Shown: piece by piece, positions 45,485 to 55,992 of the stretch
Numbering within the stretch: position 1 is the first letter of the stretch
Layout: each line of letters begins with the position of its first letter
Origin: Massospora cicadina
Lineage: Eukaryota > Entomophthoromycota > Entomophthoromycetes > Entomophthorales > Entomophthoraceae
Assembly (NCBI GenBank): GCA_022478985.1
Contig: JAKSZP010012236.1
Coordinates: 18,480 to 82,479 of the forward strand
Reading direction: 5' to 3'
Length of the DNA stretch: 64,000 bases
Program-made: the position numbers and the translations under genes
The notes under the pieces: generated by a model
Databases searched by the model: none
Seen by the model: the letters and a program-made list of their open reading frames with translations, nothing else
Told to the model about the DNA's origin: nothing

Positions 45485-47016
45485 TGGTACTTGCTACAAA
45501 TTTTGCAATTCGCTACAATTTTAGATCTACTAGTGTGCTAGCCCAAACAGTATGAAGATTGCTGGCCCTTGATGTTTTCTTCATATACAATCTTTCCCTA
45601 AAAGTTTACAGAGCAATTTACCAACTCTGAAGACCAAAGAATGCACCTCTTGAGACTTAACCAATATTCTGGCTTAGAGGTCCTCTTCTGAGACTTGTTC
45701 AGGAGTTATGGTTCATCAGACTTCTCAGTCTCGCATTGTTGGTGGCCAAATGTCCAAGTTCTCAGGGACTTCCCTGTTCTTCCAGGTTTTGATTTGGTAA
45801 CGATGACCACTCCAGGTGCATTAACCCAGCACCTAACCTTGGGGATCTTCAGTCCCACCTCTACCAGCTAAGCTAACCTTTGTCCATTAAAACCTATAAA
45901 ATTAGGAAAACATAAGATTTTTTATCAAGGTGGAGATTTGAAAATTTATAGGCGTTTCCATGGAAATCCACTGCCTGCCTGTCAATGTCATTGGCATTAT
46001 TGATGGCATCTCAATCATCAGCACACTTGCTGGCAATAATCCTTACTTAATTCATCATTGACGCCCAATGTTTCATAAATTTATCCTCAGCATCATTTGC
46101 TGTTTATCACATATAAATTCCTGTTACTAACATCATTGAATTTTCTTGGCATCATTCAGCAGTAAATCTGCACTTCATTCATTGTAATGTCCATTTCTCG
46201 CTCAACTCTCAGATCCCTTGCACCAAAGCCAGTAAAATGATTATATTCGGCATATGTTGCCAGCTAAATCTTAAATAATACATAATTGGATCATCCTTAA
46301 CATCATTCTCCAGTGATCCTGAACATTTCAACATCAATTTGGCAATATGTCATAAATGTAAATAAATAATAAATTTGTTGACATCCTCAGCTTCAGTCAC
46401 CGATGTTGGATAGACTAATTTGCTTATCAGGGATCATCCCCAAATACTTTCTCAACGTGCATTAGCAATCTGTTATCTTAATTAATGATTGTAACATTTT
46501 TAAATCCTTAGCCTCAGTCACCAGTATTAAAATATTCCAATTTGCTTATCTGGGAGCATCCTTATACTATTCAGATCTAGTGGATCCTTAAAACAGCTAA
46601 GACCAGCAAAATGGGGAGCATAAATTCGTAATTTATAAGTACATAATATCAGTATGATTAGTAGATTAATCAGTAATCATCCTCAACTAATCAAAATACC
46701 AATTTCAATAATTATGGAAGGTTTCATATGGGTAAATCATAATAATATTCCCAAACTTAACCAGATGATATTCTTAAGTATGACTCCAACCTTTTTAGCA
46801 GGCCAAAACAACATTGACGCAATGGCTGGGTGGTTCTTGACACTACCCTCCGCCTCCAACAGGCCTTGGAAACTAAATGTCAAGGCTGAGGTTCCACCGC
46901 TCTCACTTTTCACAGCATCATCATAATGGTCAGCATTCTCCCCAAAAACCATGCCAATGTCCTATGCTAACTCTTAACGATAATTCCAAACTACTGGAGC
47001 AACACACTAACATAGC
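45485..47016 (-). repeat. LTR-like repeat, copy A
   Basis: Direct repeat of 47036-49118. Shared blocks include AAATTTTGCAATTC at the left, GGTGGCCAAATGTCCAAG, GGTGCATTAACCCAGCACC, TATAGGCGTTTCCATGG-type and TGTCATTGGCATTATTGATG. Its right edge abuts a primer-binding-site-like sequence, so part of it is probably LTR and part the leader of a short internal region. Confidence 0.75.
45805..45895 (-). promoter_or_regulatory. tRNA-Phe-like segment in copy A
   Basis: On the minus strand TTAGCTTAGCTGGTAGAG is a near-perfect A box. It is followed by GGGACTGAAGATCCC, an anticodon arm with loop CTGAAGA and anticodon GAA, and by GGTGC...GCACC enclosing GGGTTAAT, a weak T arm/B box. The acceptor stem does not close, so this is a tRNA-derived or tRNA-mimicking segment, not a tRNA gene. 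Confidence 0.65.
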
Positions 47017-47034
47017 CCCCTGTAGTGAGCACCA
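47017..47034 (-). other. Primer-binding-site-like sequence between copies A and B
   Basis: Minus strand TGGTGCTCACTACAGGGG, two bases from the start of copy B (TGTTGCAAATTTTGC on plus). It shares its first 11 bases with the G2 and G5 sites. Confidence 0.7.
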
Positions 47035-47342
47035 TTGTTGCAAATTTTGCAATTCTCTGAAATTGTGAATCTTTTAAGTGTCTCAGGCAAACAGTATGGT
47101 TACTGGTGGTCCTTGATGTTTCGCCTTAATAACTAAGCTTCACTTAAAATTCTTTAGGGCAATTTATTAACTCAGAAGACCAAAGGATGCACCTTTTGAG
47201 ACTTAATCAATACTTGGCTTAGAAGCCCTTAAAACTTGTCCAGCAATTATGTTCAGCAGTCTTCCATTCCTGCATTGTTGGTGGCCAAATGTCCAAGTTC
47301 TCATGGACTTCCCTGTTCTTCAGGCTTTAATTTGGTAGCACT

Positions 47343-47424
47343 GACCACTCCAGGTGCATTAACCCAGCACCTAACCTTGGGGATTTTCAGTACCACCTCT
47401 ACCAGCTAAGCTAAACTTTGTCCA
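47343..47424 (-). promoter_or_regulatory. tRNA-Phe-like segment in copy B
   Basis: Equivalent of 45805-45895: TTAGCTTAGCTGGTAGAG and GGTACTGAAAATCCCC, still with GAA in the loop, then the identical GGTGCTGGGTTAATGCACC. The anticodon stem has one mismatch more than copy A. Confidence 0.6.
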
Positions 47425-48154
47425 CTGAATCTATAAAGGTAAGCAAACAAAGGATTTTTAAACAGAGTGAAATTTGCTTATTTATAGGCGTTTCATGGCA
47501 ATCCAATGCCTTCCTGTCAATGTCATTGGCATTATTGATGGCATCACAATTAATAGTACTCTTTCTGGAGATCATCCCTGCTAAATTATCATCAACGTGC
47601 AATATTACATTTGTTTTTACTCAGCATCAATTGCTGGTTAATAATATATATATTCTCATTATAAACTTCATCAAATTATCCTCAGCATCAATTGGTGGCA
47701 AACTTGAACTTCAGTCAGTGTAATGTCCATTTTTCTCTCAACTTTCAAATCCTTTGGCACCAAAGCCAGTAAACTGGTTATACTCGACATAAGTCTTCAG
47801 ATAAATCCTAAATAATATATTATTGGATCATCTTGCATCAGTTGCCAGTGATCCAGAACATCTTGACATCAATTTTTTTTAATTTGTCATATATCTAAAT
47901 TAGTAGATCTGTGTCAACGTTCTCCACTTAGTTTCTGGTGCCAATGTAGATAAATATGCTATCAGGTATTATCCATTATACTTTTTTAATGTTGAATTAG
48001 CAATCCACTTTAATAATTAATGATAATAGCATTTTTACATCCTTGGCCTCACTCATCATTAATAAGTGTTCCACTTTTCTTATCAGGGATCATTCCTGAT
48101 ACTCTCCAAATTAGCAGATCCTCAAAATAGCTCACCCAACCAGATGGGGAGCAT

Positions 48155-48168
48155 CAAATGGTAAGTTA
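48155..48168 (+). repeat. Left target-site duplication of the truncated LINE
   Basis: CAAATGGTAAGTTA, matching 48905-48918 at 13 of 14 bases. Confidence 0.85.
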
Positions 48169-48904
48169 AAATTTCAAAATTTTAAAGTTTATTTCAGGGA
48201 AAGCTGAACAGAGGCTGGACACTTCCAATAAGACACAATAGAAAATGAAAATCCAGCTAGAGGAGGGCACCCCAGAGAAGCTAATGCTATCTCCTGTTGC
48301 CAGCGGGAACGCCAAGACAGGAGGGGGGTCACGTGTATAGGGGAAGGCGTCACTATTGATCATGTGTGTAGGAAGGGGTCTGAGTTGATGAACCAAACTG
48401 GGAACCAGGATGAGACCAACTGGCGGCGATGTGGTGGGAGGTATCCAAACATCCACGTTTGAAAGTGGTCCATCAAAAACGACCTGAACCGGCGTACAGC
48501 TTCCTGGAGGGTGGGTGGAGCCTGAGATGGCGTCTAAGGCAATCGTGTGGATAGTCCACATGGCAATTGTGACCACCAAGGCATGGAGGGAGGGTGGAAG
48601 AGGGGAGGCCATAGATAAAGCAAACATGTCCTTAGACAGACTGAAGGGCTGTGCTTGATCCTGGAGAAGCAGACGTTGCACCTCACACAATATCGCTTTA
48701 GATGGAGGGCAATATAACAGGTGGTGAAACAGCATTCCATACTGGCCACACATGACACAGGATGAGTGCAAAGCGTTAGAGCATTTGGCAGTATAATATA
48801 CCCGTCTCAAGCAGCGCCACACATGAGAATGGATATGTGGCTGCAGAAGAGGGTGATGGGCGTACTTCCAAATGGTTTTCTGGGTTTCAAGGGGATAGGG
48901 GAAG
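48169..48904 (-). mobile_element. 736-bp 5'-truncated LINE
   Basis: Covers only the ORF2 end and 3' tail of a LINE very similar to 39643-40380. The frame 48822-48166 carries the zinc motif CVMCGQYGMLFHHLLYC, then ILCEVQRLLLQDQAQPF and PPSLHALVVTIAMWTIHTI. The tail ends GTCCAGCCTCTGTTCAGC and an A/T-rich run. Flanked by 14-bp TSDs with one mismatch, it is a typical abortive target-primed insertion. Confidence 0.9.
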
Positions 48905-48918
48905 CAAATGGAAAGTTA
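48905..48918 (+). repeat. Right target-site duplication of the truncated LINE
   Basis: CAAATGGAAAGTTA, partner of 48155-48168. Confidence 0.85.
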
Positions 48919-49118
48919 TCATTACTAGTATTATTGAGACTAGTAGATTAATTGGCAACCATCCTTTGATTAATCAAACCATTAATTTCAGTAATTATGA
49001 GAGGAATTGATTTTGTTAAAATCTCAACTGTGATATTCTTTGTACCATTAAAGGGGAGTTTCATTGCTAAACTTGTCTTCTATGTTGTGATTGACGTTTT
49101 CAATGTAATAACTGGAGC

Positions 49119-49136
49119 CCCCTGTAATGAGCACAA
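49119..49136 (-). other. Second primer-binding-site-like sequence
   Basis: Minus strand TTGTGCTCATTACAGGGG, a two-mismatch version of 47017-47034 at the right edge of copy B. No third repeat copy follows. Confidence 0.5.
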
Positions 49137-50930
49137 CTTCTTGGCTTCACCGTTGAAGTGGAGCCAAAGTTATAAATCTTTGGTTGGTTATAGTGTTTTG
49201 TTAGGATATCTTAGCTTCTCTCAGGATGGCTCTTTGTAGCAAAATGGCTTTTAAGATGTGTTTTATAGTCACTTTCACTACATGATGTTTTTATGGCGAT
49301 TTTCTGGGGTCATGACCAAAGTATGCTTCTACATTATGAAACTTTGAGGAAACAAAAAAAGTGCACTAATTATGAAGATAGAATAGAATCTTCCAAACTC
49401 TATGGAGATAAAAGTTATTATTCCTATACTACAATAAGAAGCCCTTTGGCGTAGGGAACATCTTTGTCTTCCACAATCTAGATCTTCCCTTCATAACCAG
49501 CTGAGGGTAAGCAAAACCCATGATCATCTGTAAAAGTATGTATAGTTGTGACACTACTTCCTGGGACTTCCTGTTTGAGAATATTGAATTTAGGATGCAA
49601 CTTTGTTCAGATCAGCAATATGTGGACCAGGTTAATTAGTTCTCTTTAACAATTTTTAATTCTCCAAATATGATACTTCTCAGTTAAAAACATCATTGAT
49701 TCACCAGGTGGAACGACCATTGGTTTATCAAGACCCAATTTCATAGTAGAGAATATAATTTATTCACCAAATTATTTTGATAGGTAGATTAATTTGTTCA
49801 CCTTTATGAATTTTGACATCAAGATTTCAAGCCCAAGATACAATACCCAGTTATTAGGGAATATTTCAATTTCAACCAAAAGTAAGTTTATAGTCATTAA
49901 CAAATTATACTTGCAGCTATGAAATTTGAACTATATGATATCCTTGAAAAACAAGATCTGTAAAGAAAGTCAGTTTTTGGTGATGACTTAGAGATAAATG
50001 CATTTTTATTATCATTAGTATAGATATTAGAATGTTCTGAAAAGCATCATGTTCTGAAGCTTAACATATAATATATTAAAAATTTGTCTATACAAAGAGA
50101 AGTTATATGTATTATAAAACTCTCTTATAACTTATTTCAGAGAACGATTTCTGGAACACTCAGTAGGAACATTAAACCTTCTTTCACACTTACCATATTG
50201 CAAAGACATATATATTGGATGGTAATCGCATTGATATATACTAACTACTGAATATACACAAAGTTATTGGTCAAGAACATAAAGGGGGCCACTAAACCAT
50301 AGGTATCGCAGCATGAGCTTATATGTGTAAGATAGTTTATATAACTGTAAAACTCCACGCCATCCTTGCAATCACTTTTCTCTCAGTAGTTGAGTATATG
50401 ATATTTCTTTACTTTTAAAGATAAATGATAAGTGACTTGTATTACATAGTAGCATCCCTTAGCCTTCTATATGTGCCCACTCTAGCCAAGTAAAATTTAT
50501 TTACTCTAAAAAGAACTTTAATCACGAGTATTTAATTTGAAGGTTATTACATAGAAGCAATATATAACAAGCCATCAATATAAAATTAAGACTCAAAATA
50601 GTCAACTTCACTTTAAACCTCCTACTAGCACGCCTACATAATAAGTTGACTGGATCACAGTCCAAAAAATGGCCCCACTAGTATTTTTAGAAGTCAAATG
50701 ACATTACTACTGCATCAAGAATCTTATAAACAGGGACTTTATAACATGCCCTTAAAATAAACAATAAAGCCTTCAACTCAAAGGACAACACTTTATTAAA
50801 TCATAGTCTCAGTGTAACAATTCTCATGACTGTGACTGAAGTCCAAAAATGGACTCAAAGCTGAGAATTAGTGGAGAGGTTAAAAACTGAAAAGCTGGGG
50901 CGAATATAGACTACTTTACTATATTATAAA
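49137..50930. other. AT-rich stretch, no gene seen
   Basis: No supported frame, RNA gene or repeat partner in 1.8 kb. It may include the unreadable 3' end of G4. Confidence 0.45.
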
Positions 50931-50939
50931 GCGTCAAAA

Positions 50940-51830
50940 TATATAGGTGTGTATGGACATGGTGCCTCAGGGATCTTCATTACCCCATAAGATCAGAATC
51001 TTTTACTGCATTCCACATCGACCACCCATTCTGGCACCCTCATTATACTACATTGTCCTTGTGGCCGCAGCAGTAAGGGCCACTCCTCTCATGATTTGTG
51101 ATGTGGGGACGGGATTTTTTGAAGGTGTTTCCAACAATTTTCTTACATGTGATGCTTTCTGACTGAATCTAGTTTTGGCGTCTTCAGGGTAAGGTTCTAT
51201 TTGCATTGGTTCAAGAGTCAATCTGTCAAGGCTTGATTCAGGAGCATGGATTTTGGCTTGCTTGTCATCTCAAATCCTGAGAAAGCACCCCTCAAGATCC
51301 TGTTGGAGGGGGGTATAGGGCCAGAGGAACTGTCCATGCACTCGATTCACCATAGTCCCCTGATTGATGTCAGCAATGGAGTACCCCAAGTTCACCTTAT
51401 GAATGACCTTATAAGGTTCAGACCAAAGAACGTCAAGCTTTTTTTTAAACTGTCATGTCAATGGTGATAAAAGAGAATGAGGTCACCTAAATAAAACTGG
51501 TAAGGAGGGTTGGCTGAAATTAAATCAGGATGCTTCCCTTTCTTTGGTGGTGATGATGCCTTGTGTGGCTAGAGCTTAAAGCCAGGCAATTTTATTGGCT
51601 AAGGCTCTCATGTTTAAATCAGAGTTCTCAGGAGAGGAGGTCTCAAGCAATGTCTGAATGCTACTTGGGAGCTGGGGCACATCCATATAGAGCTTCAAAG
51701 AGAGACATTTTGATGAATTTGTGGTAGCTTATTCTATAGGCAAGGAAAAAGCTGGGTATACAATGATTCCAGAGAGCAGGATCAGAGGAAGTCATATTCC
51801 ATAAAATATAGACAAGTGTTACATTAGCGC
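50940..51830 (-). pseudogene. Integrase C-terminal part of G4, possibly with chromodomain linker
   Basis: The minus strand at about 51060-50970 gives MRVPEWVVDVECSKRF, which resembles the linker before the chromodomain in G6 (GAPEWEVEEIVASY). Before it, 51480-51350 gives LFYHH...SLKKKLDVLWSEPYKVI (the WxGPY-type core of the integrase C-terminal domain). The chromodomain itself is not readable. Frames are broken. Confidence 0.5.
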
Positions 51831-51839
51831 ATCCCACCG

Positions 51840-52440
51840 CCCATCTGTTGATGGGTTGTATGTGGCGGCGAAATTTTAGTTGTGCTAAAAAGCAAAGTAA
51901 GTTCTTGTTTTACCAGTGAGTTATAATTTAACCCAATGTTTAAAAGTAAGGTTTGTGGGCATTCATTTTGTCTGAAATCAGATTAAACAATAAAAAGAGC
52001 CATGGATTTTTCAGTGACATCGGGGACTAAAATCGCTTTGACAATTGGTCAGTTGGTCCACAGCTAGAAGGAAATATTTGTGGTTGTGCAGCCCAGTGGT
52101 AAGAATGTCTATCCCATCAATACTAATGACATTCAAAAGTATCATCAGGGCAACTATTGAGTGTTGGTATCAAGGGATGGCCCAATTTTGGGATTGGCAA
52201 ACCTTAAAAGCCTCCAGGACCTCTTGAATGGTTTCCACCATTCAGTCCTAGTAACATTGTGCCTTCAACCACTCATGAGTCTTCTTAAATGGCCATATCC
52301 AACAGGCATATGACTTTCTAGGATAATGTTGGTTTGGGAAGAAGGGCGGACGTAAGGGAGCCATTTCTTATTGACCCTCTTATATATAGCAGATCATTCT
52401 TGGTCTGAGTAAAATGGTTCATCTTTCAGAGCTCAGCTTG
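51840..52440 (-). pseudogene. Integrase core of G4
   Basis: Minus-strand frames give ESHMPVGYGHLRRL and TRTEWWKPFKRSWRLLRF (the zinc-binding region side), then SIDGIDILTTGLHNHKYFLL and AVDQLTN, the first D of the DDE core with its following strand. The remainder to 51840 includes a ....YHPSTDGR-type motif near 51860-51835 (TYNPSTDGRW). Many stops. Confidence 0.6.
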
Positions 52441-52449
52441 GGCGTCAGG

Positions 52450-52960
52450 AGTTTACAACTCCTAGCGTTCTGATCAGCCAATTAGATCATATAGTTGGTC
52501 TTTACTGGGCGTTAAGGCAGCCAGTATCAGCAACCTAAAGAGACAATTGGCATTCTGGTTAATTGCTCTTGCGTGATGGACAATAGTGAAGTATAGCTCT
52601 GCAGTCTTAAGGCCCATCTGGCTAAACGGCCATCTGGGTCCTTCACCTGCTGTGGCCACTGGAGCGAGGAATGACAAGTGATGATGCTAAAATGAGTGCC
52701 TTAGAGATAGGGCCAAAAATGTTTGATTGCTAACATGACAGCCAGGCATTCCCGCTTGTTAACGCTAAAGTTCAGTTTGGCCTTGCTCAGGGTCTTGCTT
52801 AAATGGGCCATTTGATGATCAACTGTATTTCGTTGTTATGGGTTAGATTGTCCAAACAGCGACATCACTTGCATCTGTGAATAACAAGAAAGGCTGATCA
52901 AAAAGCAGATGGATTAAAATGGGTTTAGTACAAAGAGCAGTTCTCAACGCATTAAAAGCC
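52450..52960 (-). pseudogene. RNase H of G4
   Basis: The frame 52677-52474 reads [40 protein letters not shown] and ANCLFRLL. This is the RNase H end, where the standard pattern is ...GRxARWxLxLxxY...HxxxxxNxxADxLSRL. Upstream, KRECLAVMLAIKHFW (near 52760-52715) fits the earlier helix. Position between RT and integrase agrees. Confidence 0.65.
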
Positions 52961-52969
52961 TGTTCTTGT

Positions 52970-53760
52970 TCCGCCCCCACTCAAAAGGCACTTTATTCTG
53001 AAGGAGGTAAAATAGAGGCTCAGGCGAGTTGGAAAACTGAGGGATAAACTGAAAATAATAACTTTTACGCTAAGGAAAGCCTGGATATCCCTCAGGCTAT
53101 GGGTCGTGACAACTTTTTATGGTGTCAACTTTGTCCAGTATGGGCTGGATGCCAACTTTTGAAAGCCTATGACCAATTACTCCATTTCCAATTGGAAGAA
53201 GGATCACTTTCAATGTTTGAGCTTTATTGAAGCCTTCCTAAGCCAATTAAAACTTTCTGAAGATTCTACACTTGACCATTAAAAGTTCACAAGAAGACAG
53301 TGACGTTGTCAAGATATATGAGGACATATGATAACTTTAAGTCTCTGAGGATCGCATAAATGGCGCGTTGGAAAGTGGCCAGCGCTTTACAGAGTCCCTG
53401 GGGCATCCTTGTGGGTTTGAATAGCCCTTTGTTTGCTATAAGCATGCACTTGTCTTGAACTTTGGGGCGAGATCCACTTGCCAATATCTGCTGGCAAGGC
53501 TCATTGTGGAAAAGTACAGCGATCTAGATAACAGGCAGAGAGAGTTTTTTGGGAAGGGGAAAACTGTTCTTTCTGGTGATAGAGTTGAGCTGTCAATAAT
53601 CCATAACCACCCAATGGCTTCCATTCTTCTTAAAACCAGTAGGAGAGTAGAGGCCCAAGGGCTGCGCAAAGACACTAATAATCTGGAGTCAAGTAGTTAT
53701 TTGAGTTCCACCGCCACCTGGGCATCTTAAACCTTATTTTTTGGTAAGGTCAGAACCAAA
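52970..53760 (-). pseudogene. Reverse transcriptase of G4
   Basis: The frame 53675-53436 gives SLRSPWASTLLLVLRRMEAI and GWLWIIDSSTLSPE. Then 53484-53287 gives MLIANKGLFKPTRMPQGLCK, ALATFQRAIYAILRDLKLSY and VLIYLDNVTVFL. Order and spacing match Ty3/gypsy RT. The catalytic YxDD is YLDN, so one aspartate is lost. It is the clearest RT in G4. Confidence 0.8.
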
Positions 53761-53769
53761 AAGGGGGAG

Positions 53770-54917
53770 AGTCTCCAGTTTTCACATGGTGTAGAAGCCC
53801 ACTCATTTTTCAAAATCGTAGGTTGAGGCTAAAAATAAGTTTGAATGCTCCCCAGTAATTCTTGAACTTGTAAGTGTTGTTCCCTAGTAAGATCCTTTAT
53901 GATACTGGCGTCAACTAGAGCCACTGAGGGGCATCTCCAAATCAAAAAGTCTTAGGCTCCCAAAACTATTTACATCATTATCAACCTCTTCTGGTAGAAG
54001 GCAAACATAAGCGGCATGACTGATTGTGCCTACTACTCTAGTTTTGTTATTAAGGTTAACCAACAACGCTGATATAGATCCAACATAAGCTGGATATAGA
54101 ATCCCCAGAAAGTTTAAAACTTATTTGGCGGATGGTTTATCTAGGCCTTGGATTTCTAGCAGGTATCCAGAGAGGATGTAACATAGATCTAGGTATTAGC
54201 AATAACTTGGAACTTTAGAATTATAATGGTCGCCCTAGGTAAGTAGATTAGCATGCCTTCTTGTTCATCAACAGCAGGTAGGACAGCTGGACTTTATAGC
54301 CCCTTACATGATACTTGTGTTAGTCAATTTCTATCTCGCTCTTTAGTAAGAAAGCCCCAGCCTTGACCTCCACCTTGGAGTCACAGAGAGTTTTGAAGAC
54401 TAGGGGGACCCAATGTCCCAGAAGGGATAGAAATCTGTCATCATAATGTACCACTGTATAGTACTCTCAGAGAAACTGAGTTCCAAAAAGTTCATAGCTC
54501 AGCTTATCCAGAACGATGGCGTGAGTTTTTACAAAGAGCTTCACAAATTGGATAGGTGTGGAATAATATGCTCATACATATTATGAACATTGGGGTCCAA
54601 CCATGCCGTAATCCATACAATGTGGAAAGTTCAGAGCAATCTTGATATGCTTCATTAACTTGGATAATAAAGCATTTATGGGGGAACCAACTGTCAAATA
54701 TAATGAAAACTGGGATCTTATGAACTTGAACAGCAACATGGGCAACCAGGCTCCCAAATTGTGAAGGTAGCATGAGAAGCATGGGAGAGTCATTAGGAGA
54801 AGAGTAAGATGTCATGTTTACATGAACTTATTGAGAGACCAACATCAGGGACAAGGCTGGGCGGCAGGAGGTCCAAAAGGTTAAGCTTCAGGACCTTCCT
54901 GACCTTAAGCACACTTT
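53770..54917 (-). pseudogene. Protease and upstream region of G4
   Basis: Readable minus-strand stretches are LLDLLPPSLVPDVGLS (near 54870), FGSLVAHVAVQVHKIPVFII then FDSWFPHKCFIIQ (54760-54665), and LGILYPAYVGSISALLVN (near 54120-54070). The second matches G3 (SLVMRVAVKVYKIPM). FDSW may be a decayed D(T/S)G active site. The frame continues across G5: minus strand 59090-59026 reads TNMGIPSLYPALFQ directly into SVLKVRKVLKL at 54917. Confidence 0.5.
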
Positions 54918-54922
54918 GGAAC
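54918..54922 (+). repeat. Left target-site duplication of G5
   Basis: GGAAC, repeated at 59021-59025. Confidence 0.9.
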
Positions 54923-55935
54923 TGTCAGACATTCTCCTTCTCGACTTAGAAAAAATGTTGGAGGTACTAGTGTTCCCAAATCTGCTACCATGATTGGCCC
55001 ATCTCCTGCCCAATCATCAAATAATATTGTGGTTATTAATGATATGAGTACCAATGGCGAAAAGACCTTGGCGAATTCTCAGTAGAATCCTAACTATCGG
55101 AAAAATATGGTTTATCACAGAAATTGGCTTAAAAAGGTAATAACTAATAATAGGATTATTCTGACTTCTCTGCCAAATTCAATGTTTGTCACCACATGGG
55201 TTTGATCACCTCTGAGGTGAGAAGATATTACTTGACGATGATAGGGTGAAAATTGACCAATCATTACCATGTGAGTCTGACCACTGCCAAAGTGAGAAGA
55301 TTTTACTCAATGATGATAGGGTGAAAATTAACCAATCATTACCACATGAGTCTGATCACTGCTGAGGAGAGAAGATTTTACTCAACGATGATAGAGTGCA
55401 AATTAATCATTACCATGCGAGTCTGACCACCGCTGAGGTGAGAAGATTTTACTCGATGATGATAGGGTGAAAATTAACCAATCATTACCATGTGAGTCTG
55501 ACCACCGCCAAGGTGAGAAGATTTTACCTGATGATGATAGGGTGCAAATTAACTAATCATTACCATGCAAGTCTGACCACCGCCAAGGTGAGAAGATTTT
55601 ACTTGCTGGTGATTGGATACAATTCATCAAATTGTTACCACACAGGTCAGTTTTGCCTCAAAATATTTATCTTCAATCTAATAGGCTGAAATCCTATATT
55701 TTCTAATTTAGATAACTCAGCTTTGTATACTTTTGCCTCGAATACCCATGGTCTTAAAATCTGAACTAGCTTATCTAGGAAAACTAGTATCAAGTAGAGG
55801 ACCTTTTTTGGTTTTACCCCGCTTAAAACAATAAAAAACATAAAAACTTTAATAAAGCGTTATTTTATACCTTTATTAAAAAGTAAGATTCTCAATTTGA
55901 TAAAATATTTGTGGCATCCATTGGTGGATCCCACA
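54923..55935 (+). repeat. 5' LTR of G5
   Basis: Begins TGTCAGACATTC and ends GGTGGATCCCACA. At 1,013 bp it is 220 bp longer than the 3' LTR because it has six instead of three copies of an internal 75-bp tandem repeat. TTAATAAAGCG near 55850 may serve in RNA 3'-end formation. Confidence 0.92.
55190..55640 (+). repeat. 75-bp tandem repeat in the 5' LTR of G5
   Basis: GAGAAGAT(A/T)TTAC recurs at 55219, 55293, 55369, 55440, 55515 and 55590, at 71-76 bp intervals. Each unit also has a GTCTGACCAC(C/T)GC-type half and GATGATAG(G/A)GTG. Confidence 0.9.
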
Positions 55936-55938
55936 AAC

Positions 55939-55956
55939 TGGTGCTCACTAAAGGGG
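55939..55956 (+). other. Primer-binding site of G5
   Basis: TGGTGCTCACTAAAGGGG, three bases (AAC) after the LTR end. It would pair with a tRNA ending AGTGAGCACCA. Confidence 0.85.
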
Positions 55957-55992
55957 TCATTACCCTGAATACTTTGATAAAGTATCAAAGCA

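Larger units (their letters stand above)
47036..49118 (-). repeat. LTR-like repeat, copy B (interrupted)
   Basis: Partner of copy A. It is split by a 736-bp LINE fragment at 48169-48904; without the fragment and one TSD it is about 1.33 kb. Its right edge also abuts a primer-site-like sequence (49119-49136). Two units in tandem, each starting at such a site, look like a tandem LTR array with very short internal regions. Confidence 0.7.

Noticed and set aside
45805..45895. A functional tRNA-Phe gene
   Set aside because: It occurs in two diverged copies inside a repeat and lacks a proper acceptor stem.
55190..55640. A CRISPR array
   Set aside because: Units are contiguous 75-bp tandem repeats without unique spacers, lie in an LTR, and the genome is eukaryotic.
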